Source: Atrina japonica | Taxonomy: Eukaryota > Mollusca > Bivalvia > Pterioida > Pinnidae | NCBI GenBank assembly: GCA_030159075.1 | Contig: BROG01000805.1 | Coordinates: 186,001 to 250,000 of the forward strand | Length of the DNA stretch: 64,000 bases | Reading direction: 5' to 3' | Shown here: piece by piece, positions 12,867 through 22,660 of the stretch | Layout: the number at the start of each line of letters is the position of its first letter | Position numbering within the stretch: position 1 is the first letter of the stretch | Notes under the pieces: model-generated | Told to the model about the DNA's origin: nothing | The model's database searches: none | The model's input: only the letters and a program-made list of their open reading frames with translations | Made by a program: the position numbers and the translations under genes

Positions 12867-13473
12867 AAGATTTTTAACAACTGGTAGTGACTGCTTCTGC
12901 CCCAAACTATTCAAGACAATATACTTAACCTTTTATCGAGTCCATTCCATGTTTTTATAATTTCAAAAATCAGCACAACAGTTACTGGAATAAGAGGAAG
13001 TAAACAGAATGTTAATCCCAATATCTCTACCGAGTCAAAACTGTTTACTTTTTCCATTGCAGAGTATTCCACAGCCATTATTTCGTGTGTCTGAAAAATA
13101 TCAAGTTGTAAACCGTAAATCAATATGCATGACTACAGGAAAAAAGGAACTAGTGTCCATGAAAATAAGCGTTTTAAATGAATCAGAACTTTTGAGAGCA
13201 GTAAAATGTTGAATTTTAAAGTTTTACATATTTAAGAAAACTAAATATAAAAGTCTCAGATACCGAGCTATCAATCATAAGGATATCCAGGATACATTTC
13301 GTTTGTATTTTAAATTCACTTTTTCCGCTAAGGGCGAAAATTAAACGGAAGCGAAAATTTGCAGGTACAAAGTATACTTGTATACAAAACAGCATTATAG
13401 CGAATTAACATTAAATTGTACCATTCAAGTAACTCTAGAAGAGGTATGATAATAAAGATTTTAAGATATTTTT

Positions 13474-13848
13474 AAAGGGGCATTAGCTGTGTTCCCCCCC
13501 CCCACCCCAAAATAAAATCTGTCCTTTTTTGCTACTTAGATTGATATATAATAACAAAAAAGAAATATACATAGGCATAAGAATTCTTAAATTCCTATAT
13601 ATTTTGTGAAAATTGCTTGAGAAATCCAGTTTGGCACCTTTTCACTTGCAATTGATTAACTCAACCTTACTATTTGTATATGAATACCACACCGGACCTG
13701 ACCTTACTTTCATAAAAAATATAGCAATATAATATTTTTAGGACTATGTATAGCTCTTATTTGTTATTGTACATCAAGTACAAGTAGAAAAAGTAGACAA
13801 AAATCGAAATAATTTTTTGGTAAACACAGCTAATGCGCCTTTAAAAGT
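13474..13848. repeat. MITE with terminal inverted repeats (family reference copy)
   Basis: The left end AAAGGGGCATTAGCTGTGTT and the right end AACACAGCTAATGCGCCTTT are inverted repeats with one mismatch. The 375-bp interior has no coding capacity. Related copies lie at about 5580-5660, 6385-6752, 32810-32990 (reverse) and 39905-40180. A poly-C run lies just inside the left end. Confidence 0.75.
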
Positions 13849-14064
13849 TCTTAATTAAAAAAAAAACACCTATATCTTCTATTTTTATATAAAGTTCATA
13901 TTTTATAAACATTGTATTGAAAAATTAATTTTAAGAATTAGGGTGTACAGGTAAAACATTTTGCCTTGCTGTGATTCCATTCATTGTCTTCGCTATAGTA
14001 TTACTATATAGACTCGCTTTGTTTGTAAACATCTGCCTATATACATTTATTTTTTTGGTTGTAG

Positions 14065-14165
14065 GGAGACATGAGGATTTGTTTACCCAAGGCAAGTCAT
14101 ATTTCCCGAGGGCGAAGCCCGAAGGGAATATGACTTGTCGCGGGTAAACAAATCCTCATGTCTCC
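14065..14165. repeat. long hairpin (about 49-bp arms)
   Basis: The sequence from GGAGACATGAGGATTTG to its reverse complement CAAATCCTCATGTCTCC forms an almost complete inverted repeat with a tiny central loop at GGGCGAAGCCC. Related GAGGGAGA-CATG pieces follow at 14255-14310. This is a foldback element. Confidence 0.8.
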
Positions 14166-14413
14166 TTATAACAAAGGCAATACATTGTTTATTATACCGA
14201 AAGACTGTCGAATCAGCTGCAAGGGTTTTCGCAAGAGGGAAACATAACGCACGCGAGGGAGATGTGACGCACATGAGGGAGACATGAAGTGCAGTCTCCC
14301 TGACATGTGACGGCTCTCAACCAATACCTGATTGTGTTTTATTAATGAGGTATAATAATATATTTTAAAATATATTTTTATCAGACAGCACTGGCTTGGT
14401 AAAGACAATGACA

Positions 14414-14705
14414 ATCTAACTAAATATTGTACAAAGTCAGATCTTAAGAATAATCTAACTAAATATTGTACAAAGTCAGATCTTAAGAATAATCTAACTA
14501 AATATTGTACAAAGTCAGATCTTAAGAATAATCTAACTAAATATTGTACAATAATCGAACTAAATATTGTACAAAGTCAGATTTTAAGAATAATCGAACT
14601 AAATATTGTACAAAGTCAGATCTTAAGAATAATCGAACTAAATATTGTACAAAGTCGGATTTTAAGAATAATCTGACTAAATATTGTACAAAGTCAGATG
14701 TTAAC
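14414..14705. repeat. 39-bp tandem repeat
   Basis: About seven copies of a 39-bp unit containing CTAAATATTGTACAAAGTCA and GATCTTAAGAATAAT, one of them truncated. The unit is a multiple of three, which gives a spurious 13-residue repeat frame. Confidence 0.9.
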
Positions 14706-15352
14706 AATTCCAGCTGTTTACTTAATCAATAGTGTTGATTTCGTTAAAAAGCGATTGTGATCAGTACAAATACCCCACGTTATCTTGGAACATCACTATT
14801 TCGTCTTAAGAGACTACCACACGAGAAATGAAGCTTATTTAGTGATTGAAACGACACGAATTCGTGTAAGTAGTGCTTGGTAATCAATTTACACGTGTAC
14901 CAGAGTTTTGATGGTTTAATATATTGTGTATTATCGTGTTATCTTCTTATAAAAACACAGATACGAAAGTATAAAATCTTCAGAATGTACAGGAGAAAAA
15001 TATTAAAAAAATCTGGTGATAATTGGATCTCTGGAAATCCTGACGTGGAATCAAGTGTCATGAAGGAGTAAGAATCCCCTGTTTACCGGTCACACCCGCC
15101 GTGAGTCCACAGACAAATTTAATTGAAATAAGGGAGGAATAAATCCTTGTCACAACCGGTACAGACGACTCAACAACCGCTATTAGACAGGTAACACTAT
15201 ATTTCATTTTGTGAAACATAGTACAAATGTAATTGCAATTAAGGCCATTTTACCGAGCATAGAATTTGCAGAACGTTGACGCGATTTTAATATCCCTTCT
15301 CAGTTAGTTATTTGTAGTTTGCCTCTGTTTATGAAATGTAAATGTTCATACT
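14706..15352. other. gene-free stretch with retroelement-associated repeat
   Basis: It contains a copy of the retroelement 3' repeat at about 14960-15105 (TCTGGTGATAATTGGATCTC, then AAGTGTCATGAAGGAGTAAG). Nothing else is supportable. Confidence 0.5.
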
Positions 15353-15462
15353 GTGTTGAAAACGCACTCATATCGTGTTGAAAACGCACTCATATTTTGT
15401 TGAAAACGCACTCATATCGTGTTGAAAACGCACTCAAATCGTGTTGAAAACGCACTCATATC
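15353..15462. repeat. 22-bp tandem repeat
   Basis: Five copies of GTGTTGAAAACGCACTCATA plus two bases, with minor variants. Confidence 0.9.
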
Positions 15463-15708
15463 GGATCATTTGTGACATACAAACACCGTATGCAGGCGAT
15501 CGTGTATATCATAGTTATAATACTGTGTCAATTATCGTTTTATCGCTAATAAAACTGGAAAATAACGTAAAAATTTTATTTTGATATTAGAACGTTTCGG
15601 TGTATCAAATGCAATAACTTATATTCAAACTAGGCAATTACAGCTCTGAATAAAATAAATGCGAAAGTCGAGGTTTTTATTTACCGTACTAAATAAATCT
15701 GCATAAAC

Positions 15709-15748
<40 letters not shown>

Positions 15749-15752
<4 letters not shown>

Positions 15753-16042
15753 GTATATGTACTACACTTCAGCTCTCCTTTTTCCAAGAACTGTCTGTAC
15801 GTGTCGATTTCCCGGAAATTCCGTTTGTCACGTGTCCCCATTTGTGACCCCGTTTGTTATTTATATACGTGGATATATATAAATACTGTGTGTGTGTTTG
15901 TTTGTACGCGTTAGATGGTTTTTTTCAATTTTATCTGTGCCTATAGACGTCACGCTCCCGTGCTCGCCCAGGTAAAACTAACCGCACGAGTGTTGTCCTG
16001 GCAGGTGCTCCAACGGTATAGTGTAGTAAATATTGAAAAGGC
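15749..16042 (+). repeat. Polinton left terminal inverted repeat
   Basis: It matches the reverse complement of 30664-30952 almost throughout. The outer end is AGTAGTATATGTACTACAC and the last clear block is ATTGAAAAGGC. It contains TATATAAAT-type and CACGTG-like (CACGTGTCC) sequences that could serve as promoter elements for the first gene. Confidence 0.9.
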
Positions 16043-16048
16043 GTTAAG

Positions 16049-16079
16049 AAAAAGTCTGAAAGTTATTAAAAAAAAGGAC
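16049..16079 (+). promoter_or_regulatory. start-proximal AT motif, copy A
   Basis: AAAGTCTGAAAGTTATTAAA followed by an A-run directly precedes the ATG at 16080. Nearly the same sequence precedes the ATG at 23296. This repetition upstream of two unrelated genes suggests a shared promoter or leader. Confidence 0.55.
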
Positions 16080-16541
16080 ATGAGTTTACAGAAGCTATGC
16101 GTTGACGACGAGAATAATAATCTGACGTGGTGGGATCGGCGCGTCGATTGGCGTCGGAGATCGTGTCTCATCGATCCGTTAAAAGACCCTTCTTATCATA
16201 AAGAAAATGTTAAGGATTGGAAAAGTTATAACGAATCTCACCGTCCCAAACCCTGGGATCCTACGGTGAATTGGTTTAATAAAGATTACTTTGATCGATG
16301 TAACGACCAGTTCAAGGCTGGAGAAGATTGGGATCGGGACGTGGCATGGGCAATTAAATATTGCTGGTACGAATGTGTGAATCAGTGGCACCGACTCGGG
16401 GAAGTAAACGAACCGTGGGATCCCACCGTCGATTGGGAAAAGAGAAGTTGGTGGCTTGAATATCGGTTATGGTTTGACGATAGTCGCCCCTGGGATCCCG
16501 AAGTGAATTGGATACAGGTAGTGCATGAGGCTACAGATTAG
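16080..16541 (+). CDS. Trp-rich repeat protein of the Polinton (153 aa)
   Basis: I do not recognise this protein. An upstream in-frame ATG at 15915 lies inside the terminal repeat. I chose 16080 because it follows the repeated AAAGTCTGAA-GTTATTAAAA motif. The frame is intact. Five copies of a WDxxVxW unit, three of them PWDPxVxW, start at residues 18, 59, 84, 113 and 138, spaced 25-41 residues. Each is followed by a basic/aromatic stretch, and a degenerate unit may sit near residue 47. There is no signal peptide or membrane segment. The gene is first inside the left end and converges on the ATPase gene. It is likely a DNA- or particle-associated protein, but the function is unknown. Confidence 0.75.
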   Translation: MSLQKLCVDDENNNLTWWDRRVDWRRRSCLIDPLKDPSYHKENVKDWKSYNESHRPKPWDPTVNWFNKDYFDRCNDQFKAGEDWDRDVAWAIKYCWYECVNQWHRLGEVNEPWDPTVDWEKRSWWLEYRLWFDDSRPWDPEVNWIQVVHEATD

Positions 16542-16555
16542 CTGGGCCCCTTGAA

Positions 16556-16581
16556 TAATTTATATGACAACATATAAATTA
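16556..16581. terminator. hairpin between convergent genes
   Basis: TAATTTATATG, loop ACAA, then CATATAAATTA form a perfect 11-bp stem between the stop at 16541 and the stop of the ATPase gene at 16599. Every convergent junction in this element has such a palindrome. A role in 3'-end formation is inference. Confidence 0.5.
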
Positions 16582-16598
16582 ATTTCACTCGAACGAAC

Positions 16599-17218
16599 TT
16601 ATAGTCGGTCGGTTGTTCGGTCCGCAAGATCAGTTTGGAGTGTTTGCGTTGCGACAGGTTGTGTTTGAGACCGTTTCCTTTCCTCTTCGGGCACGACGTC
16701 GTTCTCGTCCAGACATTCGTTGTAACTGAATTTGTCTTTGGTGAAGAAGAGCACCACCCCACTTGATCTGGGATCTAAAGTCTTTGGATGCGCTGTTGTA
16801 GCGTTGCGACAGGATCCAGACGGATTGATCGGCGTGTCGTCCCGAAAACGCCAGCATGGACAGGGCATCGGCTTTCTTCTTGATCTGTTTCGTGGCCGAG
16901 CAGTCGTCGATGACGTACAGCGTGGGCGTGCCCTTGTACACGTCGTAAAAGTGTCTCAACGTGTCTTGCAACAATTCTTCGCCGGTCTTGGAGACGGGAT
17001 TGACGATGACGACGCGTTTGTCTTTGGGGTGTTTGACGTCTTCTCCTATCCATTTTCTCGATTTGTACGCTCGGTTGAAGTCGATTGGAAGGGCACAGGA
17101 TGACGATGTGATCGAAGACGTCTCTGTATTCGTCTTCCAGCAGATCGAGAACGAATTCCGTCTTCCCGCAACCCGTGGCCCCCACGATCATGGCGGCGTG
17201 TGCTTCTCGCATGAACAT
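16599..17218 (-). CDS. FtsK/HerA-type DNA-packaging ATPase (frameshifted)
   Basis: The protein is a P-loop ATPase of the adenovirus IVa2/poxvirus A32-like packaging class that would pump the genome into the capsid. The Walker A motif GATGCGKT is at 17159-17182, close to the N-terminus, and the Walker B motif TLYVIDD is around 16903-16920. FSGRHADQSVWILSQRYNS at about 16797-16853 fits the sensor region. The coding sequence changes frame at roughly 17070 and again near 16780, so the present sequence does not encode one continuous product. The total of about 205 codons is within the usual range for Polinton ATPases. It lies just downstream of the capsid gene on the same strand, with a 26-bp gap. 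Confidence 0.85.
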
Positions 17219-17244
17219 TTTTTCTTATGGGATTTTAATTTTTC

Positions 17245-18532
17245 TTAAGAGACGACGCTCATGAAACGACCGTCCAACATGTTGATCTGTCCGTCCTTGA
17301 CGGCGAAGATGTAAACGTCCAAGGGATTGGTATCGGTTTCTGGCGTTCTCTCGATGAGGACGGAAACGCCTTCGCTGATGTTCTGAAGCTTGCGACCCGT
17401 GCCGTGGAGGTGGTTTTCGGTGTGTCGTTCTCAAGTCCAGCCAGAGACCGAAATGGTCTTTGAGATATTTTCCCAGAGTCACTTCGCTCAGCTCGAGTTT
17501 CCTTGGCGATCGTTTCGGTGACGATTTCACGATTCAGTGAGAAAAAATTTTTAATCTCGTCAAACTGGTGATGCGATCTCATGCCTGCCGTGAACAGTTG
17601 GCTCGGTTCACCCTCGATGGTCGTTTCCACATTGGTGATTCTCGGATTATAAAACTTTTCGGGATCCTTGACGGAAGGGTCTTTGAAGAGAAAGAGAATG
17701 CCCGCGAGAGAGTGTGCGGGAGTGTTGATCTGATAATTGAGGGGCTGTGTCTGATTTACTCATCTTCGTCTTGCGATAGCGCATATATTTGGTTGAAGTA
17801 ATAGACGTGCTGACCCGCGTACCTCTGTCTGATGCTGCGAGCGAGATAGGGGTCGGTGATTTTCTTAAACTCCAACGCGATGTTAGTGACCTTATAACTT
17901 ATCGCTTTACCGTCATCGTCGGGGTCCGTCGAGACGACGTGTATGGCATCGTTGAACTTCAACATGTATTCCAATCGATCTTGTAACCCCGCTTGATAAA
18001 AGGGTTCGCTCGTCTCCAAGATTTCGAAGTCCAGGGGAATGCAAAAGCGATTCCCGAACGCCGCACCGATCTCGTAGTATTCGTTACTATCGAGAGGCAA
18101 TGCATAGTTGATGGGTTTTGCTCTCAGTTTGTTGAGATCGTCGCTCTGTATTCCCTGATAGACCATGTTACGTCGTTCCATCTTCCAAAGATCGTTGTAG
18201 ACGAAGAATTTATCGGCATCGTCGATGCTCTGAACGGTGTTCCCCGAGATCTTCACCTCGATCTTCTTGACGATGTTACGTCCCAGATTATTATAAACAC
18301 CCGTTTTGGAGAGATCGCCGCCCTTCACGGCGACTTCCATGTCGAAGCACAGTTTCGCGGTGCGAGGGACGATGACGTCGTTCTCGCTCAAATTGGGAAA
18401 ACGAACCGTCAAACTCTTGGTTTTCTTCGATGGTCGAAGGATGTGGGACACTGTTACCGTTTGGCGTTTACCCTTTACGCCGAAGGGTGTGCGCAATTTC
18501 CTATTGGGATCGAGAATGTGTCCGTAATTCAT
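17245..18532 (-). CDS. major capsid protein, double-jelly-roll type (frameshifted)
   Basis: The first 258 codons (17756-18532) are open. They contain the NNLGRNIVKKIEVKISG and DADKFFVYNDLWK blocks and an IPLDFEIL segment that I recognise from Polinton/adintovirus hexon-type capsid proteins. A stop at 17756-17758 is caused by a frame change. The next frame contains INTPAHSLAGILFLF at about 17665-17730, typical of the second jelly roll. Two more frame changes lie near 17520-17540 and 17430-17440, and the frame then ends at 17245-17247. The full span is about 429 codons, plausible for the family. It starts 49 bp from a divergent gene. In the particle it would form the trimeric capsomers. Confidence 0.82.
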
Positions 18533-18581
18533 AATCTTTTTCTATTACGTAATAAAAAATTTTAAAGCGTTTTAAAAAAAT
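18533..18581. promoter_or_regulatory. divergent promoter with TTACGTAA palindrome
   Basis: The 49-bp gap between the capsid gene (minus) and the coiled-coil gene (plus) contains the 12-bp palindrome TATTACGTAATA at 18543-18554. Its core TTACGTAA is the consensus site of host PAR/C-EBP-type bZIP factors. Use by host factors is inference. Confidence 0.45.
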
Positions 18582-19798
18582 ATGGTGGAACCAATTACAT
18601 TCGATAATCCGACGTTCGGCGACGATGATGTTGTTGATGATAATAACGATGGTGATCAAGGTACCGTCGAACAACCACCCGCGGATGAAAATACACCCTT
18701 GCTGGAGGATGTTAATTTACCAGAAGTTCCCATCACACCTCAAGAAGATCAACGAGGTCGAATCGAATTGGGTAAAAACAGTCGATAGATGGAAAAAAGA
18801 ATTCGGTGTGACCGATAATGACTTAGAATTTAAAGAAGATGATGAGGGGTTTTTATGCAAAGTGGCGCGGTAAGTGGATTAGATTAACACACGAAAAAAA
18901 ATCCCAAGAAATTCCTGGCTGCAGGAACGTTGAGAAGACACGGTCTCGCATTCCTCGAAGCTCTGGGTAAAAAAGATATCAGACCCGAATATAACGAAGG
19001 TCAAACGCAACCTCGAGAGTAACTTCGAAGCCATCGAGATGCAAGAAACCAACGTGAAGCAATTGGAGGCCGACGGGAAGAGATTGTCTAACAGTATAGA
19101 GGATTTTTAAACCGCGCACTACCCGCGAGAGAACTGTTGGGTTTAGACAAGAGTCTGAGAAACATTCGCGGGACTCTGCGCGTCCAAGAAGCCAAGAGAG
19201 TGGAGACGGAACGCATGTTGTCGCAGTGGCAGGAAGATCTGGAAAGGAATCCCGACGATCGGGAACGCATCGAGAGGGAGATCGCCAAGATGCGAGGTGA
19301 ATTGGACGCAGTGAACGAGAGTGTCGACGTGCTCAAGGGAAGGTTAAAGTCGCAACTGACCGCCATCAAAGAATCGATCGCGAGGTTACTGGACGATAAT
19401 CTTCCGTTGCGAGAGCGGATCGTCGACCTGTTCAGGGAACAGGGGATCACCATCTTCAGCGTCCTGACGCGATCGGCATGACGATAGGTTTCTTGGTCGA
19501 ATTGCTCCTTCCCGGGACGAGCACGCCACCACCCACACCACCCTCCAAACCTCCCCACAAGGAGGGAGGAGTGAAAGAATGGATCAAGAAACAGCTGGAC
19601 GCGATCGGTAAATTGCTCGCGAGACTGGCCTCTAAATTCGGCGAGGCGTTACCCGGCATCTTGGGTGCCATCGTGTCCTGGATCTTGTCGACGCTCGGCA
19701 AGACGGCGATGTGGTTGGGAGAACATCTGTGGGTCTTGGGCATGATCGTCGTCGGCTGGTTGTTAACTAAACTCGACGAAGACCAGAAAAGAAAGTAA
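18582..19798 (+). CDS. conserved Polinton coiled-coil/membrane protein (frameshifted)
   Basis: The N-terminal frame is acidic and starts MVEPITFDNPTFGDDD. The next frame carries RWKKEFGVTDNDLEFKEDDE. The middle (19137-19481) is a long charged coiled coil (about 100 residues, Glu/Arg/Leu-rich). The C-terminal frame (19478-19798) has a hydrophobic start TIGFLVELLLPG, a Pro-rich linker, KEWIKKQLDAIGKLLARL and two hydrophobic helices (ILGAIVSWILSTLGKTAMWL and LWVLGMIVVGWLL). This order matches a well-known but uncharacterised Polinton protein of cnidarians and molluscs. At least four frame changes occur: near 18760, 18880-18900, 19000-19130 and 19475. A membrane or particle role is inferred. Confidence 0.68.
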
Positions 19799-19922
19799 CG
19801 ATAGAGCCAAGACGGCCGTCTTCTGATCCTCGTGATCGTCTGACGGCGGCTTGTCCTGTAACACTGACGGCGGTGGTGTGACCTCTACGGGAGGTGGTGA
19901 TGTGATCTCTACGGGAGGTGGT
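19799..19922. terminator. convergent junction: palindrome and 21-bp direct repeat
   Basis: The perfect palindrome AAGACGGCCGTCTT lies at 19809-19822. It is followed by two direct copies of a 21-bp unit, CTCTACGGGAGGTGGTGATG plus one base, at about 19883-19922. The junction lies between two convergent gene ends. Confidence 0.45.
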
Positions 19923-20836
19923 TTAACCCTCGCGAAACGTTTTCGCGTTGAGGTCGACGTTCGTTCCGGGTGTCGTGGTGTCGGGAGCGATCAAGAATCT
20001 CGTTATTGTAATTGGCGATGTTCTTGCCGATGTTCAGCTCCATGTTGCTGGGCAGCATGTAGAGTCCCGGATGGACGACGTAGTCGAGCTTGGAATTGGC
20101 GTACTTCAGACAGTCTTCGTAGCGCGAGATGTCGGCGGGTAGGTCGAGCGGTCGGTTGATGGCGTCCTCGACGTTGACCAGGAACTGCTTCTGGGCGTCC
20201 AGCGACGTGGCACCGGCGTCCACGATCGAGGCCCTCGTCTCCCCCTGCGAGCCCAGGATCGCCCAGGCGAAGACCCGGATGGACGCGTCCAGTCTGGCCA
20301 GACCCGGAAGCGTGAAGCCCTCCGGTCGGTTCGCGATGAAGGTGGACCACTTCGTGTTATATTTCCCGAAGATGGTCCCCTTGATCTTCCAGTCCGCGCG
20401 TCGACTGGCACCCCGAATTCGCGGACAGATCCGCTGGTACGCCCGACGCGTCGACGTTGTTCGTGAAGTGCTCGAAGTCGGCGTCGCTGGGTAAGGGGGC
20501 GGCGATCTCCTGCAGGATCCTTCTGATCTGATAATAGATGTGGAACCGGAAGAACGACTTGGACAGGTGGTCGTTTCCCATGTCCAGCGTCACGCCGCAT
20601 CCGGTCGTGGCGCACCACACCGCGAAATTCAGCTGGTTCTGCCAGAATCCCTCGATGGGATGCCGGTACCACCGCTTCAGCATGGTGTAGTACTTCGACG
20701 TGCCGTCCTCGAAGACGTCCGGGTTGTCGTACTTGACGAAGATGTTCTCGAACGACGCGCGAAACTTTTTGGTCGCGTTGACGTAGACGTCGAACGACGA
20801 CAGATCTAGATTCTCTCTATACTCGTAGACGTTCAT
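19923..20836 (-). CDS. conserved Polinton protein of unknown function (frameshifted)
   Basis: It begins at the ATG at 20834-20836 (MNVYEYRENLDLSSFDVYVN). The first frame contains NQLNFAVWCATTGCGVTLDM and FFRFHIYYQIRRILQEI. A later frame (about 19998-20350) carries DAQKQFLVNVEDAINRPLDL and LYMLPSNMELNIGKNIANYN. I recognise these blocks as a protein found in most animal Polintons, next to the capsid genes. Its role is not known to me; a structural or virion-assembly function is inferred. Frame changes lie near 20405 and near 19990, where the better-supported frame ends at 19923. The family is normally somewhat longer, so an internal deletion near 20400 is possible. Confidence 0.65.
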
Positions 20837-20879
20837 TCTCTCTTTTTTAAGTTTAAGATTTATTAATATTAAAAACAAC
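20837..20879. promoter_or_regulatory. divergent intergenic promoter region
   Basis: This 43-bp AT-rich gap between two divergent starts (20836 minus, 20880 plus) includes TTATTAATATTAAAAA. Both genes must be driven from it or from within the neighbouring coding sequence. Confidence 0.4.
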
Positions 20880-21540
20880 ATGTTCTATCTCGTGACGGAT
20901 ATCGAAAAAACCCGTCAAACTCTCTCGTTACATCGACAACGCGAACGGCGGGTGGTGCGTGAGCGTCAAGTCCGTCCGTCTTTACAACGGGTTGTACAAC
21001 GTCAAGAAAGACGTGGAGATACGCTACGTCAAAAGGGGTGACAGACCCAAAGTCCAAAGCGTGCACGCCGGGTCGTACACCTTCACCGACCTACGACGAA
21101 ATCTCGCGAAATACTTCGACAAGGTGTTCCTGGACAAGACCACCATGAGGGTGAGAATCGACGGGTCGGACAGCACGGCGGTGGTGCTTCCGCCGGAACT
21201 CGGCAAGATTCTAGGCATCGACGAGAACGCGTATCTCCACGGCACCATCGTCCCGAGCAACAGCATCAACCTGCAGCCGGTGGAACTCGTCAACGTCCAT
21301 CTCGACGAGTTGGATGAGGGCGGGAGAGACGGCGAGGCGACGGACATCCTCGCGTCCCTACCCTGTCCCAACGTGAAATTTTCCGAGTTGTACGAAAAAG
21401 ATATAGTCAATCCCGTGTTCCTGTCTTTGAGACGGGATCGCATCTCGGAAGTGACGATACGTCTCAAGGACGAGAAAGACAAACCCATCGACAATCACGG
21501 TCAATCCGTTCACGTTCTATTGGAATTTAAGAAATTCTAA
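20880..21540 (+). CDS. candidate minor capsid / penton-like protein (frameshifted)
   Basis: The ATG at 20880 opens MFYLVTDI, and the frame changes within the GAAAAAACCC run near 20905. From about 20910 to the stop at 21540 the frame is clean: VSVKSVRLYNGLYNVK, then several beta-strand-like segments, and finally NPVFLSLRRDRISEVTIRL and VHVLLEFKKF. An FY start, a W-V-S-V-K-S-type N-terminal strand and a final "DE...DKPIDN" beta-hairpin are features of a conserved Polinton/adintovirus protein that I place as the minor capsid (penton-type) component. The assignment rests on pattern memory and gene position. About 219 codons. Confidence 0.55.
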
Positions 21541-21558
21541 ATAAAAAAAAAGGAAAAA

Positions 21559-21990
21559 ATGTCTAGATCGGGATTCTATTGGGAAGACGTGGAAAGGGAA
21601 GAACTGGCGGAGGACCTCTTGGAAAACATCAAAGAGGAGGTCGATCAATTGAACAAAAATCGTCGCATCATGAACACCTTCCAATTCGAGGTGAATAAAA
21701 ACGGTAGACTCCGACCCATACTGGGCATACGGATGTTGTTCGACGGTCACGTCATCCGCCTGGGTCTCTTGGGCGAACTGGACGTGACGCTGGTGCTGAA
21801 CGACGTGGAATACAGGACCTTCAAGACCAAGGCCGGCGAGATCGTCCCGCTGAATCCGCCGTTGCGAGTGACGGCGGGCGACGTCCTCAACTTCGCCGTG
21901 AACAAAGGATCGAAATCGGGCTCCGTCAACGGCGTCGTCGTTCTCGACGTATTAAAAAAAACTTTTAAATTAAAAACAAAAGATGAGTAA
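21559..21990 (+). CDS. 143-aa Polinton protein, unknown function
   Basis: An intact frame of 143 aa with an 18-bp gap from the previous stop. Residues 1-40 are highly charged and probably helical (EDLLENIKEEVDQLNKNRR). Residues 45-135 alternate hydrophobic and polar residues in beta fashion (HVIRLGLLGELDVTLVLN, VLNFAVNKGSKSGSVNGVVV). This resembles a short beta-sandwich with a helical arm. It could be a small capsid-cement or spike-like protein, but I do not recognise it. The stop overlaps the start of the next gene by 8 nt. Confidence 0.7.
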   Translation: MSRSGFYWEDVEREELAEDLLENIKEEVDQLNKNRRIMNTFQFEVNKNGRLRPILGIRMLFDGHVIRLGLLGELDVTLVLNDVEYRTFKTKAGEIVPLNPPLRVTAGDVLNFAVNKGSKSGSVNGVVVLDVLKKTFKLKTKDE

Positions 21991-22571
21991 CAACAACAAA
22001 GAGGTATTGTATCCGACGTTAGAACCCGATCCGCAAGAGTATCGTCTCCGACGGATCGGCGAGATCGAGCAGACGTTCAGACGAGAGATCGAGACGCGGA
22101 AGAGCGTGCACAAGAAGTACAAACGGTTAATCAACACCGCGGACGGGGTAGACGGTAGCATTGATCACGGGGAGTGTAGTGTGCGGAGGGTTGGGATTCG
22201 CCCTCCCCATCGTGGGATTACCCTTACAGATCGTGGCCGTCACCGTGGGCTCCGTGGGACTGGTCTTGAAGGGCATCCGGCGTGTGTTGCTGAAGAAATC
22301 GGGAGAAAAACATCTCAAAATCGTCAAACTGGCCGAGAGTAAACTGAATTCCATCGAGGATCAGGTGAGTCGCGCACTGGAAGACGGGAAGATCTCGGCG
22401 GAGGAATTCGCCACCGTGTCTCACGAACTGACCAAGTATCGCGAGATGAAGGACAAGCTATACGCCAAATACAAAGCCGACGACGGAGTTAAAAAAGTCT
22501 CCGAACAAGAGACGAACGATCTGCGCGAACAGCTGCGTGCCCTTCTGGGCGAGAAATCGTCTTCTCGTTAA
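21983..22571 (+). CDS. conserved Polinton membrane protein (frameshifted)
   Basis: The start at 21983 overlaps the preceding gene by 8 nt. The N-terminal frame is charged (RLRRIGEIEQTFRREIETRK, then KKYKRLINTADG). A frame change lies near 22130-22160. The following frame (to 22571) has a Gly-rich hydrophobic double segment (VCGGLGFALPIVGLPLQIVA and VTVGSVGLVLKGI) and a helical tail with KLAESKLNSIEDQVSRALED, ISAEEFATVSHELTKYREMK. I recognise this as a common animal-Polinton protein of unknown function with a buried hairpin. It is probably membrane-active or virion-internal, by inference. Confidence 0.65.
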
Positions 22572-22616
22572 ATTGTAGCATTATTATAAAACGATGAAAA
22601 CACTGCTGCTCCTCGT

Positions 22617-22660
22617 TAACCGTAGATTTTTTTAAGACAGTCTTAAAAAAAATCCGGTTA
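22617..22660. terminator. hairpin between convergent genes
   Basis: The left arm TAACCGTAGATTTTTTTAAG and the right arm CTTAAAAAAAATCCGGTTA pair over about 20 bp with one small bulge. The hairpin lies between the stop at 22571 (plus) and overlaps the stop codon of the minus gene at 22658. Confidence 0.6.

Noticed and set aside
19088..19558. Minus-strand Ser/Arg-rich frame opposite the coiled-coil gene
   Set aside because: Antisense shadow of a GC-richer coding region with matching codon periodicity on the plus strand.
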